Source of the DNA: Lawsonibacter sp900766145
Lineage (GTDB): Bacteria; Bacillota; Clostridia; Oscillospirales; Oscillospiraceae
Reading direction: 5' to 3' (one strand)
DNA: 64,000 bases
Assembly (NCBI RefSeq): GCF_030372275.1
Contig: NZ_JAUDDJ010000010.1
Each line of letters begins with the position of its first letter. Position 1 is the first letter of the stretch. A program made the translations under genes and the position numbers. The notes below the pieces were generated by a model that saw only the letters and a list, made by a program, of their open reading frames with translations, had not been told where the DNA came from and did not search any database. Positions 16,296-24,666 of this stretch are shown here, one piece after another.

Positions 16296-16838
16296 ATGTT
16301 AGAGAAAGACATCCAGGAAGTCCTGTTTTCCCAGCAGCAGCTGGAGGAGCGCGTCTCCCAGATCGCCCAGGAGATCACCCGGGACTACGCCGGTCAGGAG
16401 ATCGTCCTGATCAGCGTGCTGCGGGGCTCCTTCGTGTTCATGGCCGACCTGTGCCGCCACATTGACCTGCCCTGCACCATCGACTTTATGTCCGTCTCCT
16501 CCTACGGGAAGGGCACCTCTTCCACCGGCCAGGTGCAGATCACCAAGGACCTGTCCGGAGATATCTCCGGCAAGCACATCCTGGTGGTGGAGGACATCCT
16601 GGACTCAGGCAACACCCTGAGCTACCTGCTCAAGCTGCTGGAGCAGCGCAAGCCCGCCTCCATTCGCCTTTGTACTCTGCTGGACAAGCCCGACCGCCGT
16701 GTCAAGCCTGTGGAGGTCCACTACTCCGGCTTTACCATTCCCGACGCCTTCGTGGTGGGCTACGGCCTGGACTACGCCGAGCACTACCGCAACCTGCCCT
16801 ACATCGGCATCCTGAAACCCGAAGTCTACGGGGGCTGA
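16296..16838 (+). CDS. hpt: Hypoxanthine phosphoribosyltransferase
   Basis: A purine salvage enzyme that makes IMP and GMP from hypoxanthine or guanine and PRPP. The PRPP-binding motif VVEDILDSGNT is at about residues 99-109. The N-terminal LISVLRGSFVFMADL and flexible-loop SSYGKGTSSTG segments match the family, as does FVVGYGLDYAE..RNLPYIG near the end. Length of 180 residues is normal. GGAAGGAAG precedes ATG 16296. It lies between tilS and ftsH. Confidence 0.95.
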   Translation: MLEKDIQEVLFSQQQLEERVSQIAQEITRDYAGQEIVLISVLRGSFVFMADLCRHIDLPCTIDFMSVSSYGKGTSSTGQVQITKDLSGDISGKHILVVEDILDSGNTLSYLLKLLEQRKPASIRLCTLLDKPDRRVKPVEVHYSGFTIPDAFVVGYGLDYAEHYRNLPYIGILKPEVYGG

Positions 16839-16932
16839 GCCCCTTTGAAATTCGCAGCGGCGGAATCCCGCCCCATGGGGTATGCCGGTTGGCGGACCGC
16901 CAGCCCCATCCGCCGGAAAGGAAGTGAGTCCC

Positions 16933-18813
16933 TTGAAGCGTTTCAGCCCAAGGGATCTGGCCCTGTACCTGCTGCTTTTGCTGCTCACCCTCTTTGCGGT
17001 GAACACCTTGCAGCAGATGAACCGGGCCAACGATCCCTCTTACAGCCAGATCCGCACCCTGTTTGAGCAGGAGAAGGTAAAAAACTTCTCCGTCAAGGAC
17101 AATGTGCTCACCATGACGGTGCGTGGGGAGGGCGATCAGACCTCCACGGTCACCTATGAGCTGTCCAACTTCTACGTCTTTTATAACGACCTGCATGAGC
17201 TCATCGACCAGCAGCGCTCGGAAGGGATCATTGAGGACTATGACTACCCCATGGGCGTGCAGGGCTCCTGGTGGTACCAGTATCTGCCATACCTGCTTGT
17301 CATCCTGGTGATGGCGGGGCTGGCCTACATGCTTTTCCTGCGTCAAAGCGCCGCCAACGGCGGAGGCGGAGGCCCCGGCCCCAACCGCTTTGGCCACGCC
17401 CGCACCCGCACCCTGGCTGACCAGGGCAAGAAGGTCACCTTCAACGATGTGGCGGGTGCCGACGAGGAGAAGGAGGAGCTGCAGGAGATCGTGGAGTTCC
17501 TCCGGGACCCCCAGCGCTTCACCGCCCTGGGCGCCCGCATCCCCAAGGGCGTGCTGCTGGTGGGCCCTCCGGGCACCGGTAAGACCCTAATCGCCAAGGC
17601 AGTAGCCGGCGAGGCCGGGGTCCACTTCCTGTCCATCTCCGGCTCCGACTTTGTGGAGCTGTACGTGGGCGTGGGCGCCAGCCGCGTCCGCGACCTGTTC
17701 GACCAGGCCAAGAAGGAGGCCCCCGCCATCGTGTTCATCGACGAGATCGACGCGGTGGGCCGCCAGCGCGGCGCAGGCTTGGGCGGCGGCCACGACGAGC
17801 GCGAGCAGACCCTGAACCAGCTGCTGGTGGAGATGGACGGCTTTGCCAGCAACGAGGGCGTTATCGTCATGGCGGCCACCAACCGCCAGGATATCCTGGA
17901 CCCCGCCCTGCTGCGTCCCGGCCGGTTTGACCGGCAGATCTATGTGGGCCTGCCTGACATCAAGGGCCGGGAGGAGATCCTGAAGGTCCACGCCCGCAAG
18001 AAACCTCTGGCCGAGGATGTGTCCCTCAGCGACATCGCCAAGGCTACCGCCGGCTTTACCGGCGCCGACCTGGAAAACCTTCTCAACGAGGCGGCCCTGC
18101 TGGCCGCCCGGGGCGGGCAGCGGTTTATCTCCATGGCCGACCTCCACGAGGCCATGATGAAGGTGATCGCCGGCCCGGAGAAGAAGAGCCGGGTGGTCAC
18201 CCCCCACGCCAAGCGCCTCACCGCCTACCACGAGGCGGGCCACGCCGTGGTCATCCACGAGCTGGAGACCCAGGACCCGGTACACCAGATCACCATCATC
18301 CCCCGTGGCGGGGCCGGCGGCATGACCATCTCTCTGCCCCAGGAGGACCGCTCCTACATGTCCCGCCGGGAGCTGGAGGAGCACATCGCCGTGTGCCTGG
18401 GCGGCCGGGTGGCCGAGCAGCTGGTGCTGGGGGATATCTCCACCGGCGCCTCCAGCGACATCCAGAAGGCCTCTTCCATTGCCCGGAACATGGTCACCAA
18501 GTACGGCATGAGCGAGAAGCTGGGCACCATCGCCTACACCAGCGAGAGCAACGAGGTCTTTATCGGCCGCACCATGGCCCAGTCCCGCAGCTACTCCGAG
18601 GAGATCGCCGGTCTCATCGACGAGGAGGTCAAGTCCATTGTGGACGCGGCCTACCGCCGCTGTGAGGACATCCTCTCCCAGCACCGCAGCCAGCTGGAGC
18701 TTACCGCCCAGTATCTGCTGGCCCACGAGGTGATGAGCGGCGAGACCTTCCAGAAGGTCTTTACCGCCCCCGACGACGAGGTCTTTGAGGGCCTTATCCC
18801 CGCGGAATCTTAA
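16933..18813 (+). CDS. ftsH: ATP-dependent zinc metalloprotease FtsH
   Basis: A membrane-anchored AAA+ protease that degrades unfolded membrane proteins and regulators. Order: TM1 (ALYLLLLLLTLFAV), extracytoplasmic domain, TM2 (YLPYLLVILVMAGLAYMLFL), AAA module with Walker A GPPGTGKT, Walker B VFIDEIDAVGR and arginine fingers (RPGRFDR), then the zinc protease motif HEAGH. I chose TTG 16933 because GGAAAGGAAGTGA lies just before it and the protein starts with a short basic stretch before TM1. The upstream ATG at 16882 adds unrelated residues. Length is 626 residues. A terminator follows immediately. Confidence 0.96.
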   Translation: MKRFSPRDLALYLLLLLLTLFAVNTLQQMNRANDPSYSQIRTLFEQEKVKNFSVKDNVLTMTVRGEGDQTSTVTYELSNFYVFYNDLHELIDQQRSEGIIEDYDYPMGVQGSWWYQYLPYLLVILVMAGLAYMLFLRQSAANGGGGGPGPNRFGHARTRTLADQGKKVTFNDVAGADEEKEELQEIVEFLRDPQRFTALGARIPKGVLLVGPPGTGKTLIAKAVAGEAGVHFLSISGSDFVELYVGVGASRVRDLFDQAKKEAPAIVFIDEIDAVGRQRGAGLGGGHDEREQTLNQLLVEMDGFASNEGVIVMAATNRQDILDPALLRPGRFDRQIYVGLPDIKGREEILKVHARKKPLAEDVSLSDIAKATAGFTGADLENLLNEAALLAARGGQRFISMADLHEAMMKVIAGPEKKSRVVTPHAKRLTAYHEAGHAVVIHELETQDPVHQITIIPRGGAGGMTISLPQEDRSYMSRRELEEHIAVCLGGRVAEQLVLGDISTGASSDIQKASSIARNMVTKYGMSEKLGTIAYTSESNEVFIGRTMAQSRSYSEEIAGLIDEEVKSIVDAAYRRCEDILSQHRSQLELTAQYLLAHEVMSGETFQKVFTAPDDEVFEGLIPAES

Positions 18814-18849
18814 AAAAAGAGCCAGACCATATCGGTCTGGCTCTTTTTT
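18814..18849. terminator. Bidirectional terminator between ftsH and the metal ATPase gene
   Basis: The stem AAAAAAGAGCCAGACC / GGTCTGGCTCTTTTTT with a 5-base loop serves the convergent genes on both sides. Confidence 0.92.
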
Positions 18850-20716
18850 ATTCTTTTGTACGCATCCCCAGCAGCCGGGCGGAGTTCAAGATCACCAGCA
18901 CCGAGCCCGCATTGTGGACCAGGGCGCCCACCACTGGGTCGATATCCCCCCGGATGGCCAGCACGATGGCCAAAAAGTTCAGGGCCATGGAGAAGGTCAT
19001 GTTGGCCTTGATGGTCCGCATCATCTTCCGGGACAGGCGCAGCAGGTGGGGCAGCTGGCCAATGTCGTCATTGACCAGAGCAATGTCGGCGGCCTCCACG
19101 GCGATGTCGCTGCCTACGCCCCCCATGGCCACCCCTACCATGGCTCGCTTGAGGGCAGGGGCGTCGTTGATGCCGTCCCCCACCATGCACACGCCGCCCC
19201 CCTCCTGCTGGCTGGCGTCAATCCAGTTCAGCTTATCCTGGGGCAGGCAGTCGGCCTGGAATCGAGAAATGCCCAGCTCTCCTGCCAGGGTCTTAGCGGC
19301 GGCGGCGTGGTCGCCGGTGAGGAGCACCGGCTGGGCTCCCGCCTCCTGGATGGCCCGAATGACCTTGGCCCCGTCGGGCCGGGGCGCGTCGGACAGGGCC
19401 AGGAAGCCCGCCGCCTCTCCGTCCACGCTGAGGTAAATGAGGGTGCTGCCCCTCTCCAGCCACCCTTCCGCCTGGGGCCAGGTGGGCAGGGCCACCCCCG
19501 CCTCCTCCAGCAGGGCCCGGTTGCCAGCCAGTAGGGTGTGTCCCTCCACCTGGGCCTGCACGCCCCGGCCGGGGAGCATAGCAAATTTCTCACAGGCCGG
19601 GGGCGTCTGTCCGGTGCTCTCCCGGTAGCAGGCCACCAGCGCCTTGCCCAGAGGGTGCTCGGAGCGGCTCTCCGCCCCGGCAGCCAGGGCGTACAGCTCC
19701 TGGTCGGTCCACGTTTTGCTCAGGGACTCCACCCCGCTCACCTGGGGTTTCCCGTAGGTAAGCGTACCCGTCTTGTCAAAGGCCACCCGCTTCACCTTGG
19801 CCAGCCGCTCCAGGGCGTCCCCCTCCCGCACCAGAAAGCCGTGGCGGGTGGCGTTGCCGATGGCCGCCATGATGGCGGTGGGGGTAGCCAGTACCAGGGC
19901 GCAGGGGCAAAAGACCACCAAAATGGTCACCGCCCGGATGATCTGGCCGGTAAAAATCCAGGTAAGCACCGCCGCCGTCAGGGCGGTGACCACGATCCAG
20001 GTGGCCCACCGATCAGCCAGACGGACGATTTTCGCCTTGCCCGCGTCGGCGGACTCCACCAGACGGATCATCCGCTGGATGGAACTGTCCTCCCCCACCC
20101 GCTGGGCCTCCATGTCAAAGGAGCCGAACTGGTTCACCGTGCCGCTGGACACCTGGTCCCCCGGTCCCAGGTCCACGGGCAGGGACTCTCCCGTCATCAC
20201 CGCCTGGTTTACCGAGGTCTGCCCCTGGAGGATTACCCCGTCCACCGGGATGGTCTCTCCGGGCAGCACCCGCAGCCGGTCACCCACCTGCACCTGCTGG
20301 GCGGGAATGACCTCCTCCCCGCCGGGGAGCAGCCGCCGGGCGGTACGGGGGGTGAGTTTTACCAGGTGGCGGATGCCCGCCTGGGCCCGGGCCACGGTGA
20401 TCTCCTCCAGCAGGGCGCCCAGCTGCATAATAAAGGCCACCTCGCCGGCGGCAAAGATCTCCCCGATGGCCACCGAGGCCACCAGGGCCATGGACACCAG
20501 CACGTCGGCCTTGATGTCAAAAGCAGTAATGAGTCCCACCGCCGCCTCCAACAGGATGGGCACGCCGCACAGCACGATGGCAACCCAGGCCGGGTCAACG
20601 GGCAGCAGCCCATCCGGAACGGCCAGACTGACCACCAGAGCGATTCCCGACAGGATGAGAAAGGCGATGTCCCGCTTCATGCCGCCCCACTCCAGCAGGG
20701 CCTCTATTTTCTTCAT
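18848..20716 (-). CDS. P1B-type heavy-metal-translocating ATPase
   Basis: A membrane pump of 622 residues that exports transition-metal ions. It has the TGES actuator motif, the CPC metal motif in VFCPCALVLATPTA, the phosphorylation site DKTGTLT, SEHPLGKA in the N-domain, and GDGINDAPAL. There is no N-terminal heavy-metal-binding domain. TM8 reads HNAGSVLVILNSARLL, closer to Zn/Cd-type P1B pumps than to classical CopA. The CsoR-like repressor upstream could point to Cu(I), so the metal is undecided. I chose ATG 20716, preceded by AAAGGGGCGA. The ATG at 20740 lies within an operator palindrome. Confidence 0.9.
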   Translation of the reverse strand: MKKIEALLEWGGMKRDIAFLILSGIALVVSLAVPDGLLPVDPAWVAIVLCGVPILLEAAVGLITAFDIKADVLVSMALVASVAIGEIFAAGEVAFIMQLGALLEEITVARAQAGIRHLVKLTPRTARRLLPGGEEVIPAQQVQVGDRLRVLPGETIPVDGVILQGQTSVNQAVMTGESLPVDLGPGDQVSSGTVNQFGSFDMEAQRVGEDSSIQRMIRLVESADAGKAKIVRLADRWATWIVVTALTAAVLTWIFTGQIIRAVTILVVFCPCALVLATPTAIMAAIGNATRHGFLVREGDALERLAKVKRVAFDKTGTLTYGKPQVSGVESLSKTWTDQELYALAAGAESRSEHPLGKALVACYRESTGQTPPACEKFAMLPGRGVQAQVEGHTLLAGNRALLEEAGVALPTWPQAEGWLERGSTLIYLSVDGEAAGFLALSDAPRPDGAKVIRAIQEAGAQPVLLTGDHAAAAKTLAGELGISRFQADCLPQDKLNWIDASQQEGGGVCMVGDGINDAPALKRAMVGVAMGGVGSDIAVEAADIALVNDDIGQLPHLLRLSRKMMRTIKANMTFSMALNFLAIVLAIRGDIDPVVGALVHNAGSVLVILNSARLLGMRTKE

Positions 20717-20731
20717 AATCTTCGCCCCTTT

Positions 20732-20791
20732 ATACCCCATGGGGTATCCTTTTTACAGGGGCATTATACCCCCATGGGTATACCTTGTCAA
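20732..20791 (-). promoter_or_regulatory. Metal-ATPase promoter with two CsoR-type palindromic operators
   Basis: On the minus strand TTGACA (20786-20791) and TATAAT (20763-20768) are exactly 17 bp apart. The palindrome TATACCC...GGGTATA (20765-20782) fills the spacer, and ATACCCCATGGGGTAT (20732-20747) lies just downstream. CsoR-family operators are G/C-tract palindromes flanked by TA, so these fit the adjacent csoR-like gene. Confidence 0.85.
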
Positions 20792-20792
20792 G

Positions 20793-20823
20793 AAAAAAGC
20801 GCCCGGATTTCTCCGGGCGCCTC
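20793..20823 (-). terminator. Terminator between csoR and the ATPase promoter
   Basis: The stem GCGCCCGG / CCGGGCGC is followed on the minus strand by TTTTTT, immediately upstream of the ATPase -35. It separates the two genes transcriptionally. Confidence 0.85.
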
Positions 20824-20825
20824 TG

Positions 20826-21101
20826 TTATCCCATATTGGAAAACCGCTCCACCGCCTTGGCGAAGTTCTGGATGGTCTTCTCCGCGTCGCCGTGCTCGAT
20901 GCCGTCCCGGACGCAGTGCTTCAGATGGCCCTCCAGCACCACCTGGCCCGCCTTGTGCAGGGCGGATTTGGCGGCGTTGATTTGGGCCAGCATGTCCTCG
21001 CAGGGCACATCCTCGTCCACCATGCGGTCGATGGCCTGTACCTGGCCGATGATCTTGCGCAGGCGGCGGTGGAGGTTGTCGGCGTCCATACACTGTCTCA
21101 T
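20826..21101 (-). CDS. CsoR/FrmR/RcnR family metal-sensing repressor
   Basis: A 91-residue all-helical repressor (DUF156). The segment LHRRLRKIIGQVQAIDRMV is the family signature. The CsoR-type metal ligands Cys-His-Cys appear as C in VPCEDML, then His and Cys in EGHLKHCV, consistent with Cu(I) sensing. Binding of metal releases the operator. It lies upstream of the P1B ATPase, with operator palindromes over that gene's promoter. GAGGTGA precedes the ATG. The family is secure; the metal is inferred from the ligands. Confidence 0.88.
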   Translation of the reverse strand: MRQCMDADNLHRRLRKIIGQVQAIDRMVDEDVPCEDMLAQINAAKSALHKAGQVVLEGHLKHCVRDGIEHGDAEKTIQNFAKAVERFSNMG

Positions 21102-21163
21102 AGGGGCTCACCTCGTATCAAATCTTATGTCTACACTACCACATGGACGCAAAAAAGTCAAAA

Positions 21164-21190
21164 TACTCCGGGGGCAAAGCCCCCGGAGTA
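21164..21190. repeat. Outer copy of the terminator hairpin at 21395
   Basis: A 27-bp perfect hairpin sequence (TACTCCGGGGGC / GCCCCCGGAGTA) that differs from 21395-21421 by one base. The two bracket family-2 copy 2, repeating the arrangement at 9248/9472. Confidence 0.8.
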
Positions 21191-21196
21191 GCAACC

Positions 21197-21376
21197 GTCG
21201 AAAAAGTGACATAGCCACTTTTTCGAGAAAGATTGCACGCAAGGCGGGCCTCAATTCCTTGCGGAAAAGTCGGCCTGCCTTGCGCGAGAAGTGTCATTTC
21301 CGACGCGCATGTCGCCGGAAATGACGGGATTCAAATTTATTCCGTCGCCTGCGGACGCCGGAACTCCTTGCAGGAG
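21197..21376 (+). repeat. Dispersed structured repeat, family 2, copy 2
   Basis: A 180-bp element, the same length and orientation as 9281-9460. The second stem reads GCAAGGC/GCCTTGC where copy 1 has GCAAGAC/GTCTTGC. The third reads GTCATTTCC/GGAAATGAC where copy 1 has GTTATTTCC/GGAAATAAC. Both are paired changes. It ends in the same CTCCTTGCAGGAG hairpin. Confidence 0.85.
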
Positions 21377-21394
21377 AGCTTTTTTGAAAAGCTG

Positions 21395-21421
21395 TACTCC
21401 GTGGGCAAAGCCCCCGGAGTA
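21395..21421 (-). terminator. Probable terminator of the DUF4340 gene (inner copy)
   Basis: A GC-rich hairpin TACTCCG.GGGC / GCCC.CGGAGTA lies 9 bases after the stop at 21431, with one mismatch in the stem. On the minus strand no long T run follows, so termination strength is uncertain. Confidence 0.5.
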
Positions 21422-21430
21422 CAACTTGGG

Positions 21431-22567
21431 TTATTCGGTTGTGGTATCGGTACTGGTATCGGTACTGGTGTCCGCACTGGTGTCGCTGCTGGTATCCGTG
21501 CTGGTGTCAGCATCCGTTTCCTCGTCGGTCTCCTCCACCGCGGTCAGATTATCCACGGTCATGGAGAACAGGGAGCCGATCTCATTGGAGGGGATGAGGT
21601 AGATGACGGGGTCGTCGTCCAGCATGGCGTAGTAGCTCTCGCCGCCCTCGGCCAGAGCGCCCAGGGTGAGGGTCATGGTCTTCTCCTCGTCGCCGTCGGT
21701 GTACACCACGGTGAGTACCCCAACGGGGGTATCCAGACCGCAGTCGGTGCGGGTCTGGGCCTGTTTGTGGTAGTCGTAGCAGTCGGAGAAGGCCAGCTCA
21801 GACAGCTGAGCCATGAGGCTGATGAAGGTAGTGTTGTCCTCGGACACAGTCTGGCCGTCTACCTTCCAGAGGATAGTGGTCTCCTCCTCGCTGGAATCGG
21901 AACTGGTGTCCGTGCTGGAATCTGCACTGGAGTCAGAGCTGGAGTCCTCGGCAGGTTCGCTCTCGGTCTCTTCCTTCACCAGAGTGACGGTACTATCCCC
22001 GCTGGTCCAGGTGACAGACTGGATATTGTCCTCACTGATGCTGGGGAACTGGGCCAGGGCGATCAGCTCATCCACCTGGATGTCCAGGGCGGTGGGCAGG
22101 GTGCTGGCAATGGTGTAAACCGTGTCGCTTCCATCCAACTTGGCGTAGTAGTCGCCGCTGTCCAGGGTGCTGCCGATGAGCAGCTTCACCTGGGTCCCAT
22201 CCTCATCGGTGAGATTTACCTCCATGGTGGGCTCATCCAGGCCGTAGGAGGACAGGTCCTCCGGGTCGGCGATGGTGCGCACCGCCGCCAGCTTGCCCGC
22301 CTGGTCCGCCAGGTCGTCCAGGGCGTCCTGGTCAGTGGGGAAGTCGCTGTCGTCATCCCGAGTCCAGCCCTCCTCCCCCTTGGTAAAGGCGAAGCCGCCG
22401 TACTGATTGGTGACGGACAGGGCGGTGGGGTCGCTGAGCTGGGTGATATAGACGGTATCGTCCACCTCGCTCTGGCTCTGGTTCCAGGCCCGCAGCCCCA
22501 GATAGCCAGCCCCGCATACCACAACGATCACGGCTAGGGTAATGAGTGTCTTTGCTTGTTTTGTCAT
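21431..22567 (-). CDS. DUF4340 domain-containing membrane-anchored protein
   Basis: A 378-residue protein with one N-terminal membrane helix (TLITLAVIVVVCGAGYLGL) and repeated DUF4340-type segments outside the membrane (YITQLSDPTALSVTNQYGGFAF, DLSSYGLDEPTMEV, VKLLIGSTLDSGDYYAKLDGSDTVYTI). Two acidic Ser/Thr/Asp-rich low-complexity tracts are present, one near the middle (about residues 205-230) and one forming the last 28 residues. It overlaps the GldG-like gene by 4 bases and is the last gene of the ABC operon, where DUF4340 proteins commonly occur. Its role is unknown. ATG 22567 follows GGAGAAAG. Confidence 0.85.
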   Translation of the reverse strand: MTKQAKTLITLAVIVVVCGAGYLGLRAWNQSQSEVDDTVYITQLSDPTALSVTNQYGGFAFTKGEEGWTRDDDSDFPTDQDALDDLADQAGKLAAVRTIADPEDLSSYGLDEPTMEVNLTDEDGTQVKLLIGSTLDSGDYYAKLDGSDTVYTIASTLPTALDIQVDELIALAQFPSISEDNIQSVTWTSGDSTVTLVKEETESEPAEDSSSDSSADSSTDTSSDSSEEETTILWKVDGQTVSEDNTTFISLMAQLSELAFSDCYDYHKQAQTRTDCGLDTPVGVLTVVYTDGDEEKTMTLTLGALAEGGESYYAMLDDDPVIYLIPSNEIGSLFSMTVDNLTAVEETDEETDADTSTDTSSDTSADTSTDTSTDTTTE

Positions 22568-23091
22568 AGCTTTCTCCGTTTCAGCCAGAACACGAAGCCG
22601 CACAGCAGGATGCCCACCGGCAGGATAATGAGGTAGGTGGTGCTCCACAGACCGGGGTTCTGGATGGTGTTGTAGGTGGTCTCCAGGCTCTTGGAGGGGA
22701 TGGACATGGTGCTGGTATCGTCAAAGGTGGCGGTCAGTGCGTTTAGAAACAGGGTCTGGTTGACCAGGCTGGGATTCTGAGAGATCACCTGGCCGCTGAG
22801 CAGGGAGGAGCTGCCGAACACGGTCAGCCGCCCGCCGTCGGAGCCGTCGGCCACTGCGCCCAGAATATAGGTCCCCTGGGTCTGCTGGTCGTCCTCGGTC
22901 ACCGCCACGCCCTGGCCGGTGGTGGACAGGAAGGTGGTGATGGTCCAGTCCTCGTCGGTGCCGGGGTCCAGGGCCTCAAAGCCCCGGGAGTTGGTGAACA
23001 GGGTCAGAGAGCTGCTGTCACAGCCGTCGGTGACGGGGCTGTAGGTGGACAGCACGCCGCAGATGGCAAAGGCAGAGCCCAGCTGGGGATA
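22564..23091 (-). pseudogene. GldG-like ABC auxiliary protein, C-terminal part after an in-frame amber codon
   Basis: This continues in the same frame as the upstream fragment (23092-23946) after TAG at 23092-23094. It encodes about 175 residues and ends in a membrane helix (LWSTTYLIILPVGILLCGFVFWL) followed by RRRKL, the normal end of GldG/ABC_transp_aux proteins. No frame change is needed to join the two parts, so the full protein would be about 460 residues. A GTG at 23055 is an in-frame start option, but no clear ribosome site precedes it. The cause is either a recent nonsense mutation or a base-call error. Confidence 0.8.
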
Positions 23092-23946
23092 CTAGCTGCC
23101 CGGGTCGGCAATATAGCCGTCCACCAGCTTCAGGCCCCGGCCCTCCAGCAGGCCCTCCCAGTTGGGCAGGGAGGTGAGGGTCTCGCCGGGCAGGAACACC
23201 ATGTGGCCGCCGCCGGCCAAATACTCCTCCAGCAGTGTGCGCTCACTCTCGGACAGGTCGGTGGAGGGGGCATTGACCACCAGCACGTCGCAGTCCTCCG
23301 GCACGCCGCCCTCCAGGGCGGGGCTGACGCTCTCCAGATTCAGGTTGGCCTTCTCAATGGCGGAGACAATGGGATCGGACAGGTCCTCCTCCCCGTGTCC
23401 GGTGACGGTGTACACGGTGTGGTTAATATCGCTGGTCACATAGTCCACCGCCGAGGTGAGCTGACCTTCCGCGTCGAAGGTGCTCTCACTCATGGAGAAG
23501 TAGTTGGTATAGGAGTAGGTGATGATGTCATCAAAGGGGATGGCCCGGGACTTTCCGGTCTCCTCGCACAGCACCACCACGCTGTCGCTGTCGGCGTCAT
23601 ACTGGCTGGCCTGCTGGGGGTGGGCCACCGGGTCCACATAGCTCAGGGACAGGTGGGAGGACAGGGCCACATACCGGTCCAGGAACTTCTCGATGCGGGC
23701 ATCCGTGGTTCCATCCTCCGCCAGCACTACGATCTGCACGTCCTGCTCCAGGCCGGAGAGGAAGTCCTTGGAGGTGTCGGTAATTTCATAGAGGCTATTG
23801 TCGGTGAGGTCAAACTCCTTCCAGTTGGAGGGCAGCTGTCCCATCATCAGGTTCACCAGAACCACCACCGCCAGCACGCCGGCGGTCACGCCCGCCAGAT
23901 AGCCCCCCTGGCGCAGGGAGCGGGAAAATTTTGCTTTGTTCTTCAT
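23092..23946 (-). CDS. GldG-like ABC transporter auxiliary protein, N-terminal part ending at an amber codon
   Basis: A 284-residue product with an N-terminal membrane helix (GGYLAGVTAGVLAVVVLVNLMM) and an extracytoplasmic ABC_transp_aux domain (ITDTSKDFLSGLEQDVQIVVLA, RYVALSSHLSLSYVDP, GGGHMVFLPG). It ends at DPGS-TAG, where GldG homologues continue into a Leu/Gly-rich region and a C-terminal membrane helix. Both occur in frame downstream. ATG 23946 follows GGGAGG. The neighbours are the permease (upstream) and DUF4340 gene (downstream). Without read-through the protein lacks its second membrane anchor. Confidence 0.82.
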   Translation of the reverse strand: MKNKAKFSRSLRQGGYLAGVTAGVLAVVVLVNLMMGQLPSNWKEFDLTDNSLYEITDTSKDFLSGLEQDVQIVVLAEDGTTDARIEKFLDRYVALSSHLSLSYVDPVAHPQQASQYDADSDSVVVLCEETGKSRAIPFDDIITYSYTNYFSMSESTFDAEGQLTSAVDYVTSDINHTVYTVTGHGEEDLSDPIVSAIEKANLNLESVSPALEGGVPEDCDVLVVNAPSTDLSESERTLLEEYLAGGGHMVFLPGETLTSLPNWEGLLEGRGLKLVDGYIADPGS

Positions 23947-23961
23947 GTGTTCCACCTCCCG

Positions 23962-24666
23962 TTAAGACCAGCGGCGCTTCTGCATTCCCTGGATGGTAAG
24001 GAACACAAACAGCCCCGCCAAAGACAGGTAGAGCACCAGGCCCCCCAGGTCAAATACGCTGTACTGCACAAAGTTATTGAAGGTCTGGGTGAAGGAGAAG
24101 GCAGACAGCAGGTCCCCCAGGGCGGAGGGCAGAAAACCGGTCAGGCTGTCCCACAGATACAGGATGAGCAGCACGGCAAAGGTGCTCACGGCCGCAATGA
24201 TCTGGCTCTCCGTAAGAGAGGAGAGGAACATGCCGATGGCCAGAAATACGCAGCCCATCAGGAAAAAAGCAAAGAGCGAGGCGTAGTCGGACAGCAGCCG
24301 GGCCTCCCCGTTCATGGCAATGATCAGAGGACAGAAGGCCATGAGAGCCACCGGGATGAGGAAGATGGTGACCATGGCGAAGTATTTGCCCAGCACCACC
24401 CCGGTGAGGGTGACGGGGGAGGTGAGCAGCAGCTGGTCGGTGCGGCTGTGGCGCTCCTCCGCCATGGACTTCATAGTCAGCAGGGGAATGGCAAAGAGCA
24501 GGATGCTCATCAGGCTATACAGGGTATAGGAAAACTGGGGCAGGCCGTTATAGAGGTTATAGGCCATAAAATACAGGCCGGTAAAGAAGATGAGCACCGC
24601 CACGAACACATAGCCGATCATGGAATTAAAATAGGAGCTCAGCTCCCGCTTATAGATGGCTGTCAT
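23962..24666 (-). CDS. ABC-2 type transporter permease, GldF-like
   Basis: A 234-residue permease with six hydrophobic segments and the MAEERHSRTDQLLLTSPVT motif that marks the GldF/ABC-2 family (MKSLAEEKRxGTxELLLTxP in relatives). It begins MTAIYKRELSSYFNS..GYVF, also typical. It overlaps the ATPase gene by 4 bases and should form the transporter with it. GldAFG systems export or act on cell-surface material; the substrate here is unknown. Confidence 0.88.
   Translation of the reverse strand: MTAIYKRELSSYFNSMIGYVFVAVLIFFTGLYFMAYNLYNGLPQFSYTLYSLMSILLFAIPLLTMKSMAEERHSRTDQLLLTSPVTLTGVVLGKYFAMVTIFLIPVALMAFCPLIIAMNGEARLLSDYASLFAFFLMGCVFLAIGMFLSSLTESQIIAAVSTFAVLLILYLWDSLTGFLPSALGDLLSAFSFTQTFNNFVQYSVFDLGGLVLYLSLAGLFVFLTIQGMQKRRWS

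Noticed and set aside
23092..23094. Possible recoding of TAG as pyrrolysine or another amino acid in the GldG-like gene
   Set aside because: TAG ends tilS normally in this window, and GldG proteins have no reason for recoding; a mutation or read error is simpler.
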